This document shows positions 1 through 13,561 of a stretch of DNA of 64,000 bases, piece after piece. The notes beneath the pieces are model-generated. The model was not told the origin of the DNA and made no database searches. It was given only the letters and a program-made list of their open reading frames with translations. Numbering within the stretch: position 1 is the stretch's first letter; the number at the start of each line of letters is the position of its first letter. This DNA is from Blastocystis sp. Blastoise (Eukaryota; Sar; Bigyra; Opalinata; Blastocystidae), in assembly GCA_039096225.1 (NCBI GenBank), contig JBBPEB010000029.1, forward strand, positions 1 to 64,000. Reading direction: 5' to 3'. A program made the position numbers and the translations under genes.

Positions 1-195
1 TTTTTATATTAAAAATCTAACCCTAACCTAAAAATTATTTTATATTAACCCTAATCTATTATTTTAATATTCAATTTAACACTAATCTATTATTTTTTAT
101 ATTAAATCTAAAACCATTATTTTATATTAAACCTAACCCTAAACCTAAAACCCTAAATTATTTTATATTCATTTTAAATCATAATCCTAAACCAC
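1..195. repeat. Degenerate telomere-like / subtelomeric repeats
   Basis: Repeated CTAACCCTAA, CCTAAACC and ACCCTAAA words are interspersed with a recurring TATTATTTTATATTAA spacer. The pattern resembles decayed CCCTAA or CCCTAAA telomeric repeats (C-rich strand 5' to 3' at the left edge, the orientation expected at a left chromosome end). No perfect long tandem array is present, so this is subtelomeric or degenerate rather than the telomere itself. Confidence 0.6.
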
Positions 196-682
196 TAATA
201 TATATATATAATTAAAATTATTTTATTTTATCAAATATTATTTTGTTATTCATAAATAATTATAATATTTATAAAAAGAAAATAAAAAATATCAATAATA
301 CTATAACTAAAACTAAACAACAATTATTCCTTATTATATACATATGTTTACAAAAATGAACAATTGATAATATAGAAAATAAATAATAAAATTTAATATT
401 CACGAATATAAAAAAAATATCCAGAAAATATATCAAAAATTTAAAACAAGAAAATAGATATATTCATAAGATATCCTTCGTAAGAAATCAAAAAAATATT
501 GAAAAAAAAATGAAATTTTGCTTGAATATTATTGTAAACAGTACTCAAAGACTTTTATAATAAATATATTAAAAAATAAAACCAGATTACAAGCCAAATA
601 AATAGATAAGATTTTCATATCTACAGAAAATTATAAAATATATACATTTGTAAAAAGAAATCTAGAAAAAAAGAAAAATCAT
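196..682. other. AT-rich intergenic, no gene seen
   Basis: Lies between the telomere-like repeats and the 3' end of the giant surface-protein gene. It has A-rich runs and a short (TA)n. I see no coding frame or RNA gene. Confidence 0.5.
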
Positions 683-3600
683 TTAATGAACAGACATCAA
701 TAAACCTTGTTTGATATATATATCTTTATATACCTTACGATTATAATTATTATTCAATATATGATATTTATAATAATGATAAATAAAATATCCGACAATA
801 ATGAATACTGTTATTCCTATTACACTACCGATAATAATATATACTAAAGAACCATTACTGGTATTTTCTATAATATGTATGTCATCATAATTACTAGTGA
901 TTGTACAATCCGATAATAATACTTGAATATCATTATTTGCATCTTTATATTCATTCATAAGATAATGATATACAGTATCCTTCCATTTCTCAACTTCTCT
1001 TTTAATATCTATAATACGAATAATCATACGAATCTTATTATTATTATTAAGATATATATCTTCCAATGACATAATCCATATATGAGAAGAAGGAATAGAA
1101 TAAACAGATAAATAACTATCTAATGTATGTAATAATATATAAATTTGTTTTCCTTGAATCGATTCACTTCTGATTCCTGATATATATATAGTATACTCTA
1201 TATATACATAAGGAGAAGAAGGAGAAGAAGAAGGTAATAAACAACGTGTTCTATTTTCATTTGACCATAGAGCAGAAACTCCATTACGAACACATTCACG
1301 TGCTCTATAAGAAGTTCGAATAGAAGTACATAATAAATAAGCTGTTTGACCAATAGAAGTTTCTGGCCAATCATTTTCTTCTTTACATGTATGTTCTCGA
1401 ATCACTAGTTGTATATCTATACTCACTTGCTTATCAGGATTACTTGCAGTTATTTTATAAGGCTTTAAAGATGATAGTATAGTAGGTGTTCCTTCAATTA
1501 CTCCACTTTTCGTATTTAATGTGATTCCCGTGGGGAAATCAGGAGTCACAGTCCATGAATTAATATAATTCTGAATATTAGGAGATATTCCTATTAATGG
1601 ATCTTGTATATAAGCTACAATATAAGTAATAGGATAAGTAACTACAGGTGTTTTATATATACATGTATTGGATATATTAGTCCATTTTGGTATATAATCA
1701 TTACTACATATTCGTGTAATAAAACCTTCTTTATATAGATCTCCACAATCTAAAGTGATTGTTTCTCCTTTATTTGTAGCAGGAAAACGACCTTCTGCAG
1801 GACATTGAGGATTGATTACTGTTATGGATATAGGTATATATGAATAATTATCAGTATTTGAAGCAATAATCATATGAATAGATTCAGAATAAGGAGATTT
1901 AGGTATACCTGTGATAGTACCTGTAGTTACATTCATAATAAGTCCTTCAGGAAGAGAAGGAATAATAGACCATGAAGTACATATACCTATACATAATGGA
2001 GTAATAGGATATAATTCAGAATTAATCACTGCTTGTATATAAGAAGGAGTCATAGAAATAGAAGGAGATTTTAATTTACAATTATAATGTTCTTGATCCC
2101 ATTTTATAGCAGTATATCCATCTTCTGTTACATAAAAATTCTTTGAAGATGTAGAATCTAAACATCTTCGTTCTCGTATACCTATATATCCATCAGGACA
2201 AGATAAATAATTATCTGTATTATATCTAGCTGGAGGCCATTCACCATCTTCAAAACATAAATAAGTATCAGTACTTATTATTAATAGAATAGTAACGTTA
2301 TTATACTGACCTTCTGCTTTTATTGTATAATTATTCTTTTTTGTATATACTAAAGGTATTCCTGAAATAATTCCATTATTAAATAGAAGACCATTAGGAA
2401 GATAAGAAGGAGTAATAGACCATTTCTCAACGATACCTGAAGTTACTATAGGTTCAACAGAAACAGTTCGATTCAATACAAATACATAAGATGAATGTGG
2501 ATAGGATAAAACTATATAATTAGAAGATAAAACACAATGATTCTCAATAGAAGACCAAGAAGGAATTCCATTCGGAGTTGAAGGAGGAATACAAGATCGT
2601 TGATAATAACCATTAAATCCAGAAGGACAATCGATAGTCGTAGTATTTCCTTGATAGGTTCTTGACCATACATCATCTTCTTTACAGAAATCACGATTTA
2701 TATCTGTGGCAACAGATATATATAAAATTGTGGATATAGTAGTATTATAATGACTAGAAGAAGCAGTTATAGTATATTGTGTAAGAGGAATATAAGTAGA
2801 AGAAGGAACACTAGTAATAACACCAGTAGCTGTATTTAATGAGAAAGAAGAAGGAAGAGAAGGAGAACTAGTGAAATTCATATAGAGAGCATCTATGAAA
2901 GGAACATTTATAGAAATAGATTCAGAAGCATATAATAAATAAATTGATTGATCATAATTAAATATAGTTGGAGGAGATAAAATACAATTCTTATTATCTT
3001 CATTACTCCAAATACCTTTATCTGAACAGAGTCGTTTCTTTTGACCTGTATAAAATAATCCACAAGATTTATATGAATATTCTCCATAATAAACAGAAGG
3101 ATATCCATCAATTGATGTACAATAATTATCTATAAGTCCTGTAAACAATGAAAATTCAGATACTTGTGCAGCTAATTCTGAAGTACATAAAGATTTTTCA
3201 TCATTTTCAAGAAAATTATTTTCACATTCATCAATAGTTAATCTATATCTATTATAAGGAATATCACTAATAATAGAATAAGATTTCTCTTCATATTGAT
3301 ATGTAAAATATTGTTTACTTGTTTTATGTATAATAGTATAATTAATATCATCATTAGAACCTTCTAATGTCCATCCTGAAGGAGTATATATATTACACAC
3401 ATAAGAATTACTTATAGAATATCGATTAATATATTCTTGTATTTGATTATTATAAATATATGAAATAGAAACACCAACACATTGTGATCTATATTTATAT
3501 ACAGTATTCTTATTATTATCAAATGCATTAGCTAATCTATTTCCTTCATTTTCATCTAAAAAGCCAGTATATCCATAGCCATTCTTCTGATTACGTATAT

Positions 3601-6600
3601 CTTTTAATATAGGTACCAAACTAGCACTAAATATACTATCATCAAATATACGTTTACCACGATGTATCTCTATAGCTATAGTATTATTTCCTATATTTAT
3701 AGATACAGGACTTAATTGTAAATGAATACTTCCACCTACTGTTTCAGGTAAATAAGGATCAAATATTGATAATGTATTACGAGTTATAGATATATTCTCT
3801 AATCCATATCGAAATGCTTCTTTTCCATTTATATATAATATACATCCACCTCTTAATGTTATTGTATAAGAGAGAACAGCTATATTCTGTAATGTAGTAA
3901 AATAATAATTCATTCGATAATATTGTGTTATACCTTGAGGTGGGGACATATTTAATATAGTTTCTGTCTTCCATCCTATTGGTTGATAATCTATCTTCAT
4001 CCAATCATATGGAAGAGGATTATGAGTTAAAGTATCATCATAATAAGTCCATTGTATTTCATTAGGTAATACTACATTATAAATAGAGAAATAATATTCT
4101 TTTTTATATTCTGAAGGAGATAGAGTTCCAGTAAATACAGTAGTACTATCTCTTAATAGTATAGAAACAGAAGAAGAAAGCCAACCATTATTATCTCTAG
4201 TAACTAAAATAATTGAATAATCAAATGTCATGAGACATAAAGGAAAAGCACTATTTGTTATTCGTGTTAAATGAGTATAATTACCAATAATTTCTTTTGT
4301 TTCTCTATCTTGAATATAATAGGACATAGTATTAGAAGGTGCATCCCAAGATGTAGAGAAATACGATTTAAATAATATATTTGGAGATATACATGAATAT
4401 ATTTGTATAGTTAATGTAGTATTCTTATATTCATTTCGAATATCTCTTCCTTGTATAATAATAATAGTATTTTCTGTTGTTTCTAAAGGTATACCTACAA
4501 TAATACCTGTATAGGTATCTAAAGATAATCCTTTTGGTAATGTTCCTTCTATAATACTGAATGATATATAATAATCAGTAGGATAAGAAGTAGATATATC
4601 TATTCCTATATATCCAATAATAGGATTTAGAGAATATGTTAATTCAGGAATAAGAATAGAATTCTCATTAAACATATAAAATTCTAATTGACTCATTTGT
4701 ATTCTATAATAGTTATCTTCTTTTGGTTTATATATTGATAATAAATAAATAGAATAAGATTGTATATGTGGATATGTATAAAAGCATTTTCTATTTATAG
4801 ATGGAGTCCATTTCATGTCTTCTTGAGTATTTAATAATATACAATGTAATCGTTCATAATCACAACCATAGAATGACCATGTTTGTGGACCTTGTTCAGG
4901 AAAAGCAGGACGAATAGAAATGCAATACTTATTAATATACTCAAATCGATATTTAGATTCATAAAATAACGTTATTGTTCGTGGTTGTTCCCTATCGTTG
5001 TAATATCTCATAGTAAATGAAGTATAATAATCTAAATCAAAAAGCATAGATATATAACTTTCAACTTCTGTAATATTAACAGAGCCAAATATATTCCATA
5101 GTCTAGGATATATAGCACTAGATGATAAATAATGTATACTTAATTCTACATTATTTGTATAAGGTAATTTTGTAGTTCTACTATATAGTGTAGCAAAAGC
5201 AATAGTATTGATACCATTATGAAAATAATTCATCGATAAAGAAATGGTTCTAATTGTAATACTAGTATTATTATTAGAAGGCATAGTATTATCTGTAATA
5301 GGAATAGAAGTATCATTAAGATCTGTTTTATAAGCTATTTGTTCATTTATATATAATAATACACTATTCGGACCTTTTAATATGATTTCCATACCTTGAT
5401 ATTTATTAGTATCATCAATATTAATTGTAGTACGATAATAACGATTATAACTATTATATTTCAATCGAGAAGAAGTATTTAAACATGAAAACCATGTATT
5501 TGTTATAGGAGAAGAAGAAGAAGTAAAATAATCATTTGTATACCAAGTAGAATCTATAAGTGTATCATTATCTAATTTACAGAGAACAGAAGAATCACGG
5601 TTATTGATCAGATAATCCAATGCAATTGGAGATTCTTGTGAATATCCATTATGTAAAGTACCATAGAAAATAGTATTTGAGTAAATATCATCTCTTAAGG
5701 ATATTTTTAAATTGGAAGAAGTAGACCAAGAAAATGATCCTGATGATGATAAACGTAGTATATATATACCTTTTAATAAACATAAGGTTCTATAATAAGG
5801 AGAAGAAGAAATAGCATGATCTAAATATACAGCAGTATTATTTTTATTAATTAATTCTATATATTCATATTCATAAGAAGAAGCTGCTGAATTCTTTATT
5901 AAATCAACAATTACATATTTATCATTACTACACACTAAAATATCTACATGAAATGTAATAGTAATAGTTTTCTCATATAAATAGCTATACGCTTCTATAA
6001 TAAAATCATCATTAAAAGCAACTGTAGGATATCCACTAATAGTTCCAGAAATAGAATCTAATGTCAATCCTTTAGGAAGAGAAGAAGGAAATTTCATTCT
6101 ATAATCAGATACACCAGAATGAATAGGAGAGATATTCACTTTCTCTATATTAATAAACCAAGTAAATGAATCAGAACCATAAGAATATTCTTGTAGAATC
6201 TCTTTATTACTTGCATAGAAATTGATATTATATACAGAGACATAAGTAGATGTTTGATAGGTTTCTGTAAATGTAATATTGATAATATTAAATAGATGTA
6301 TATTAGATAAGAAATAAAATGTTTGTAAATCATTGATATTCGTAAACATTAAATTACTATAGAAAGCAATAGGTTCCCAAGTAGTGCCATTATCATTAGA
6401 TCCAGAAATAAAGTAGGATTTAGGAAGAGATTTATAATCCGAAACATCACATGCCATGTCTATTGTATTAATCCATTCTTTACGTTGATTTGGAAATGTA
6501 TATAATAAGGAAGCACGTTCATTAATCATTAATCCTGACCATTTCGTTGTATATAAACCATCAAATGCATTATCAGCTATCTGATCTTCTTTATATAGAG

Positions 6601-7856
6601 GAGTAGAAGTAGATGTGCCATTAATACTACGTTGTACTTGATCTCCAGATAGAAATAATAATGTTGCTTCAAATTCATCATTAGTAATAGGTGTATTGTT
6701 TGCTTGATGAACTTCAATAGCTATAATAATATCTGTAGAATTACCAATAAAGTAATTATAATTGGCTGAATAAGATTTTAATGTATATGCTGGATCTGAT
6801 TGAATTGCATAATCATTGGGAGATAGATCGGTACTTTGAACATAGTGATAAGTTAATAATTTTGAATTTATATAGATAATAATACCTTCTTTTGATTTAA
6901 TGGATAATTCTAATAACGTAATGCCAGAAATATCTTTATTGATTTGAATAGTACGTCTATAATAACGAGTAATAGAAGAAGGAGTAGGAAATCGACCACT
7001 ATAATAATAATTCCAATTCGAATCATCATAAGAATAATAAATCCATTCTTTATAAGGAATAGGAGTAGATGTATATCTCCAAGGACTACTAGTATCCAAT
7101 ATGTAATAAGCTATATAAAGCAGATGTTAGTTTTTATAGTTATGAAGAAATACTTTCATAATAGAACTATTTGTTAATATTAAAAAAAAAATTATATATA
7201 TATATATTTACGATAGAAAGAGAATTCACCATAAGAACCTTGACTCAAAGTATATTTACTTAATACGGATAAATGTATAGATAACATTATATAAGAACCA
7301 TAACTCCAACCTTTTCCCCAACTATATATTAATCAACACAATAATAACAATTAATTTAAATAATAAATATATAATAGAAAACGATTTTAAATATTTCTAA
7401 TATATATATATGAATGTATTTATTAAAAAAATGTCTAAAATAGTAATCTAGTTTTATATAAATATATCAACAAAATATATTATAAATAAATATAATAATA
7501 ATGTAGAAAAAATACAACACAAGAAAACTATATATATATATATAATTACGACGAAATTGCAACTACGGTATGAGGAGTTGGATTCAAGCATAAATTGAAT
7601 GTTTGAAGCATGTTACCTTGACCATACTTTCCTGATAGGTCAAAAACAAGAGTCCCAGTGATTCTATTGCCTTGATAAACAGAAACTCTTTCATACGCAA
7701 CAGATGTTCCATATTTCCTTGTTAGAATTGTCTCTATAGTGTTCTCTGGACATGTTGCCAAACCTATATATATATATACCATAAAGTGAGATATCAGTTA
7801 CTCTGATCCAATGACATCAGAAGCAAAATAACAATTAGACATATATTGATCTTCAT
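683..7856 (-). CDS. Giant modular type I surface protein (discoidin-like, He_PIG and Cys-rich modules)
   Basis: Four exons (7856-7802, 7763-7550, 7321-7212, 7110-683) join in phase to 2268 aa. Exon 1 encodes a signal peptide, MKINICLIVILLLMSLDQS. The long last exon has no ATG at its 5' end, so the upstream exons are needed. The N-terminal part holds three units of similar order: a Cys/Trp-rich beta module, a YYR...YING galactose-binding-like module, an F5/8 type C (discoidin)-like module (NAFD...GSND near residues 300 and 1326, weaker near 813), and a putative-Ig He_PIG module (LPKGLTLD...GTISGYP near 473, 983 and 1550). Next come further He_PIG modules (near 1696, 1845, 1985) alternating with five six-Cys modules resembling hormone-receptor (HRM) domains, C..W...G....C...G...R.C...W...C. 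One membrane helix near 2213 and a short basic tail end the protein. It is probably an adhesin or recognition protein at the cell surface. The exon structure is well supported; the domain names are by eye. Confidence 0.8.
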
Positions 7857-8847
7857 TGTTTTTGCATAAAGTCTAGTTAAAAACATACAAAACTAGACAA
7901 TAATGAGAAAAATCATTTTGTAATAAAACATTTATTTACGGTTATAATTTAAAACACTAGTGAAAAAAAAATGTTTTTTGAATTTTTAAATTTGATATTG
8001 TTTATTCTTTTTTTTGTTTTGAAGGTATTTTACCCTTGATCTTTGTTTGTATCCAGCTTTATATTATCTTTTTTAAATTGAAGATGCATCTGATATCATT
8101 TACCATGACTATCTACTTATTTTATACACTCTTATTATAGAATAAGAAAAGTCATTTAGTAATTATTTAGATTCTACTCGTATTAAATCATAAAGCATGC
8201 GTGCTACTCAGAATAACTACAATTCTAATATATTAAATTCAAAAAACACAAATTAATCGAATTTAAAGAATTTATTTTTGTAATATTGCGATAATACATA
8301 TATTCACATCATTATCATAGCTTATTCTACTTATATTAAATAGATTCGAATAAAAATATTAGATAATTTGTTAGTGTTCAAAGGAAATACAATTAATTTT
8401 CATAGAAGGAAGTTGTTATAGAAAATTTATGCTTTATATATGTGTTTCAAGATATGCTTCTCTCTATAGATGTTCAGAATCATAGTTATTAATTGAAAAT
8501 GATATATTATAATATTTAAATAAAGAGTAGACATAGATTAATGCTTAAATATATTTAGTAGTTACTTTTATGTCCAATTTTTATTAAATTCTTTTCATGT
8601 TTGTGTTATATAAATATAAGTAATAAACTATGTCTTAAAAAGAGATTAAAAATGAATATATAAATAATTCTATTTACTTTTGAATTAATTATTTAAAACA
8701 ATCAAATATTATAATCATGTAACAAGATATAATATATATATAAAACAATATTCATTTGATAATTAAATTTATTTTAATAATAATTTACAAATCTAAATTG
8801 AATGTAAAACTTTATAAAAAATAATAATAAAAATAATTTTATCAACT
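7857..8847. other. Intergenic, promoter side of the surface-protein gene
   Basis: About 1 kb between the start of the surface-protein gene and the 3' end of the next minus-strand gene. It is AT-rich with no credible frame. It should hold the surface-protein promoter and the neighbour's poly(A) region, but I recognise no specific motif. Confidence 0.5.
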
Positions 8848-10202
8848 TTAGAACAAAGAATCAAAGGTGAATGTCTATATATAAACATAATATTAGTTAA
8901 TTTCTAATGATATATATAATATACTTTAGATAATAAATAATCATAGTTAGGAAGTTGATTGATAATTGTTTGTGTTTCTTCAGAGACTGGATTCTGAATA
9001 ATAGTATTTTGACTATTGTTCATAGTACTTAATATTGATTGAATAGGTATAGAAGAGTTATTCATAGATAAAGAAGAGTTATTCATAGATAAAGAAGAGT
9101 TATTCATAGATAAAGAAGAGTTGTTCATAGATAAAGAAGAGTTATCCACTGTTGAAGGAACAGCTAAGATATCAAGTGCAGAGATATTATTATTATTATT
9201 ATTATTAGAATCATAAGTAGTTGTATCTTGTGTTTGTGAAGACATATCGAAATCAAAATCATTAAGGAAAGAGAGATTATTAGGAGATTTAGGAGTAGTA
9301 GAAGAAGAAGGAGTATTATTATTTATAGAGGAGAATGAATTTGAAAATAGAGGAGTTGATGATGGAGTAATAGATAGATTCCTATCATTTGAAGTATTCT
9401 CCTTTTTATTATGTATATCTTCTTTAGATGAAAGATTCATCGAATCCGAAATATTATTATTCTTCAATTTACGATCTTTTCGTTTTCTGGATGTTTCTCG
9501 TGGAATTGAAATTGATTTTGAAACAGTTATATTCGTATCTTCATCTGACCAATCATCATTTGTGTTTTTAGAAATAGTATTTATCTTATTATTTTGAGTA
9601 GAATTCATTAAGGAAGGTTTATCATCATCTGACCAATCATCTTCATTAGATAAAGATTGAATTTCATTTTTAGATTTATTATTGGCTGATTTCTTGTTAT
9701 TCATGAATTCTTCATCATCTGACCAATCATCTTGAACTACTGATTTCTTAGATATCGTAGTAGATATATCTGGTTTAAATAGATCTTCATCACTCAAATT
9801 GTCTTCTTTAATTGATTGTTGTTTTATAACAGAAGATGACTTTATTTCATTAGACTTTATAGTATTCTTAATATTCTTTTCTTCATTTTTAATACCTTTT
9901 TTATCATCATCTTCATCAGAATCGATATCCCAATCATCTATAGTCGACTTTTTCATAACTGAAAGAACAGGAATAGTAGTAGTAGTATTATCTGAAATTT
10001 TATTATTATCTGAAATTTTATTATTATCTGAAGTTTTATTATTATCTGAAACTTTTTTATTATCTGAAATATTATTATTAAATTCATCATCACTATTAGA
10101 CCAATCATCATGTATTACTTTAGAAGAAACGGTTTTTATTGGTTCTTTCTCTATAGAAGATCGTCTTGAAGTATTTGTACGTTGTTTTCTTATACGTGAT
10201 GT

Positions 10203-10233
<31 letters not shown>

Positions 10234-12880
10234 GATAAAGATTTGGTTCTTTCTTTCGAATTCTTTTCTTCTTCACTATCGCTATCAAACATTGACATAT
10301 TTATAGGTTTTGTAACTTTACGAGATAGTTCATGTTTACTACGAAGAGAGCGTTTTGTTGATACATTCTTTGTAGAAAGAGAAGATGATGTAGGAATTGA
10401 AGGGAGTTCAGATTTATTAGGAGTAGAATTGACTTTATTGATTTGAAAGTCATTATCATCATCATCATCAGACCAATTCATATTATTTTGTTTTGATATA
10501 GTATTTGAAGGTTTAAGTGATTTAGGAGGGATAATAGGAGGAATATCTTGAGATGGTTTAAGTGATTTAGAAGGGATGGTAGGAGGAATATCTTTAGATA
10601 ACGTAGTATTAGGAATAGGAGAAGAAGTATCTGAATCTGAAAACCAATCCTCATCCTTTTTCTTTTTATTTATAGATGATTTAATATCAGTAGTAATAAC
10701 AGAAGGAATTGGATCTATTTCTTCTTCACTCTCTGAAATATCCCATTCATATTTACTTTTAGTAGAAGATACTTGATTTGAAGAATTTATAGATTGGTTA
10801 TTGATTTCTTTATTATTATTATTACTATTATTATTATTAGTAATAATTTTATTATTATTATTATTATTATTATCTTCATCACTCCAATCATTATCATTAT
10901 TATTATCTTCATTTATTTTCTTTGATGATTTAGAAATAGTAGATTTTAATGAAACAGTAGAAGACATAGGAACTGTTGATATATCTTTATTCATATTAGA
11001 ATTATCTTGTTGATCTTTAATATCTTTCTTTATAATATTCTCAGTACTATTGATTTGTTTAGAAGGAATTGAAATGGAGACAGTTTCACTATCATCTGAC
11101 CAATCATCATCAGTATCTATTTCAACAGTCATCACTGGCTTTGTATTCGATTTAACAATAGGCTTTTGAGTGTCTTTTACTTGCTTAATCAAATTACTAG
11201 TAGTTCTTGAAGAAGAAAGAATAGTTGAATCATTACTCTTTATTTTTTCTTTTTCTTTTTCTTTTTCTTGTTGTAAGCGATGAAGTTGTAATCGTGACAT
11301 TCCTTTTTCGGTTGTTCCAAGACGTTGAGTATTATGACGAGTCGAGGGTTTCTTCTCAACAATAAATTCATCATCATCATCATCATCCCAAGAGAATTGT
11401 CGTGTTTTTTCATCAGTAGACACTAATTTTGATTTATTTACTTTATTATTCTCTAGAGTATGTTTATCATCATTCTTATCACTATCACTATCTCCAAATA
11501 AATCATCTGTATCAATTTCTTCTGCATTCTTCTTAGCATTCTCTATTTGAAGTTGAACTTGTTTTATATCTTCTTTCTTTTCTTCTTCTTTTCTCAAATT
11601 ATTCATATCATCTCTCTTTTCTACTCGTAATGATTTCTTTGAAGAAACATCATTTGAAACATTATTCTTATTCTTATTCTCAATAAACGTATCACTATCT
11701 TCATCATCATCTTCCCAAGAATATTTCCTATTCTTATTATTTGTTATAGGATCTTTCTTATTCTTCTTATCATTATCCTTATTATTTCGCTGATTCTTTG
11801 GTTCTTTTGGTTCTATTTCCCATTCTTCATCGTCATCATCACTTATTTCTTTAACACTCGACTTTATCGTCGTTGATTGTACAACTTTTGTACCGAATGA
11901 CTTGGAAACTGGAGTTTCTACTTCCCATTCTTCTTCATCATCATTATTATTATTATTATTATTAACTGTAGAAGATATACTTGTTTTCTTTACCTTTATT
12001 TGATCATTAATAGTTTTATTATTCATATTTTTATTATTAATATCCTTATCATTATTAACATCCTTATTATTATTAATATTTTTATTATTAACATTCTTAT
12101 TATCTTCCATAGCTTCATTTGATTTCGTTTGTCCAGTAATATTCACTGATTTATTAACAACAATATTAATAGGTTTATTATTATATTCTACTTGAGATGG
12201 AGAGAGAGGTTCAGAAGGAGAAGAAGAAGAAAGAGGCGTTTTTCTATTACCTATTTCATTTGAAGAAACAGTATCTTCTTTATTCAATTCATCTAATTTT
12301 TGTGATTCTTTTGAGGATAACTCAACAGAAGAAACAGATTGACTTGGAATTGAATCCACAAATTTCTTTTCTATCACCGAGTGCTTCACAATCGGAACAA
12401 CTATTTATAAATATAATACATAATTATAATTTAAAAAAAAAAGAAAAAAAAACAATAAAATACCATTAAAAGCTTCAAATTGGTCTTTTCGTAATACAAA
12501 ATTCCAACGCTTGTATAATTCAGAATTATCAAAAATAGTCTGATTATCATCTTTCTCTTTTTCTATCGAATCATTTGAAAAAAGAAGATTTCTATAAAAA
12601 ATACAGAGAATCAAATATCTGTAATAGATCACACATACCTTGCGTAACTCTCTAAGTAAGCATCAAACTCAAAATTGATAGTATCAATAGCATGACGAGG
12701 ATCTTCTTTTACAAAAGCTTTCTTAAAAGAATTTCGGATTCTCATTATATTCTTATCAAACTGATCTTCACTTATCTCTTTATTTTCTGTATTCGTATGT
12801 TCCAAAGACGAAATAGGAAGCTCATCTACTTTTTCATTTGCTCCTATTATTGGAAATTCTTGATCCTTTTCTGGTTCCAT
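8848..12880 (-). CDS. Acidic DDW-repeat protein, function unknown
   Basis: Exons 12880-12639, 12591-12464 and 12400 onward join in phase (introns of 47 and 63 nt). The last long exon either stops at 8904 or, more likely, splices at 8925 over a 50-nt intron to 8874-8848, giving 1290 aa ending TFTFDSLF. The N-terminal ~120 residues are predicted helical and contain the only folded-looking part. The rest is disordered, rich in Ser, Asn, Lys and Asp, with more than ten acidic tryptophan motifs (DDWSDDD, EEWEVE, EEWEIE, DDWDID) and a few DLF motifs. Five MNNSSLS repeats lie near the C-terminus. Acidic Trp motifs bind the delta-COP mu-homology domain (Dsl1, ArfGAP1) or kinesin light chain in known proteins, so a trafficking scaffold is a reasonable inference. 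I do not recognise an orthologue. Confidence 0.75.
9052..9146 (-). repeat. 21-nt in-frame tandem repeat (MNNSSLS)
   Basis: About four and a half copies of a 21-nt unit in the 3' part of the DDW-repeat gene encode MNNSSLS repeats. The copies are almost identical, which points to recent slippage or unequal exchange. Confidence 0.9.
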
Positions 12881-13561
12881 GATATCACAATAAACTTTAA
12901 TGTATTAATATTTGAAAATATTGAAGAAAACTATACTATGAATTTGCCAGATTCTTCCATGAAAAACAGTAGAAATTCTCCTATTCATTCACAAAAATCG
13001 TGAATATCAACTAAGTTTCTTTTGATTTTTTTATGTTTGATTTTTTTAAATTTTCAATAGAGAATTGCTAGAAAACCGTGAAAGTTATACCCAGCTTCTT
13101 AAAGCCTCAAATACACTTTTCCTTGGTATTATTTTATTGGAGTCAATATTTTTTTTTGTGTTTTCGAGGATTGAAGCTAGTAAATGACATGTATATATCT
13201 TTCAATTATGATAATAATGATATAGTATCAAAAAATCCATAATTTGTATGTATTTCATGTGTAGAAATTATTTAAAAAAATGATTTATATGTATATCTAA
13301 AAGATTAAAATCTTCTGAACAAGATTACTTATTTACTTATGACAATGATTTATTTTATTTATTGATTTTATTGATTTTTTATAACCAATTGTGTTCGCTA
13401 TTCCTAGAGAATAAATATCTCTGGCTTATATACTTTTTAGTTTTTCATTTCTAGATTAATCTATATTTGTTATGGTTGTTATTTATATATCTTATTTTTT
13501 TTTATCCTCTATAGTGTTGTCGCTCAATATCGTAATTTATTTTAAAAAATTATTTCTGTTT
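12881..13561. promoter_or_regulatory. Divergent intergenic region (DDW protein / Myb-like gene)
   Basis: The two flanking genes start outward from this 681-bp gap, so it must contain both promoters. It has T-tracts and moderately richer base composition near 13030-13190. I see no diagnostic motif. Confidence 0.5.

Noticed and set aside
7764-7779. 16-nt micro-intron GTATATATATATATAG in the surface-protein gene
   Set aside because: Using the donor at 7801 gives a 38-nt intron that keeps frame and joins the signal peptide; the 16-nt version shifts the frame.
9799-11013. Plus-strand frames rich in Leu/Ser (e.g. 9799-10446, 10801-11013)
   Set aside because: They are antisense to the Asn/Asp/Ser codon runs of the DDW-repeat gene and have no splice or start context.
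12405-12632. Stand-alone small protein starting MIYYRYLIL
   Set aside because: It is an exon of the DDW-repeat gene with flanking intron read-through.
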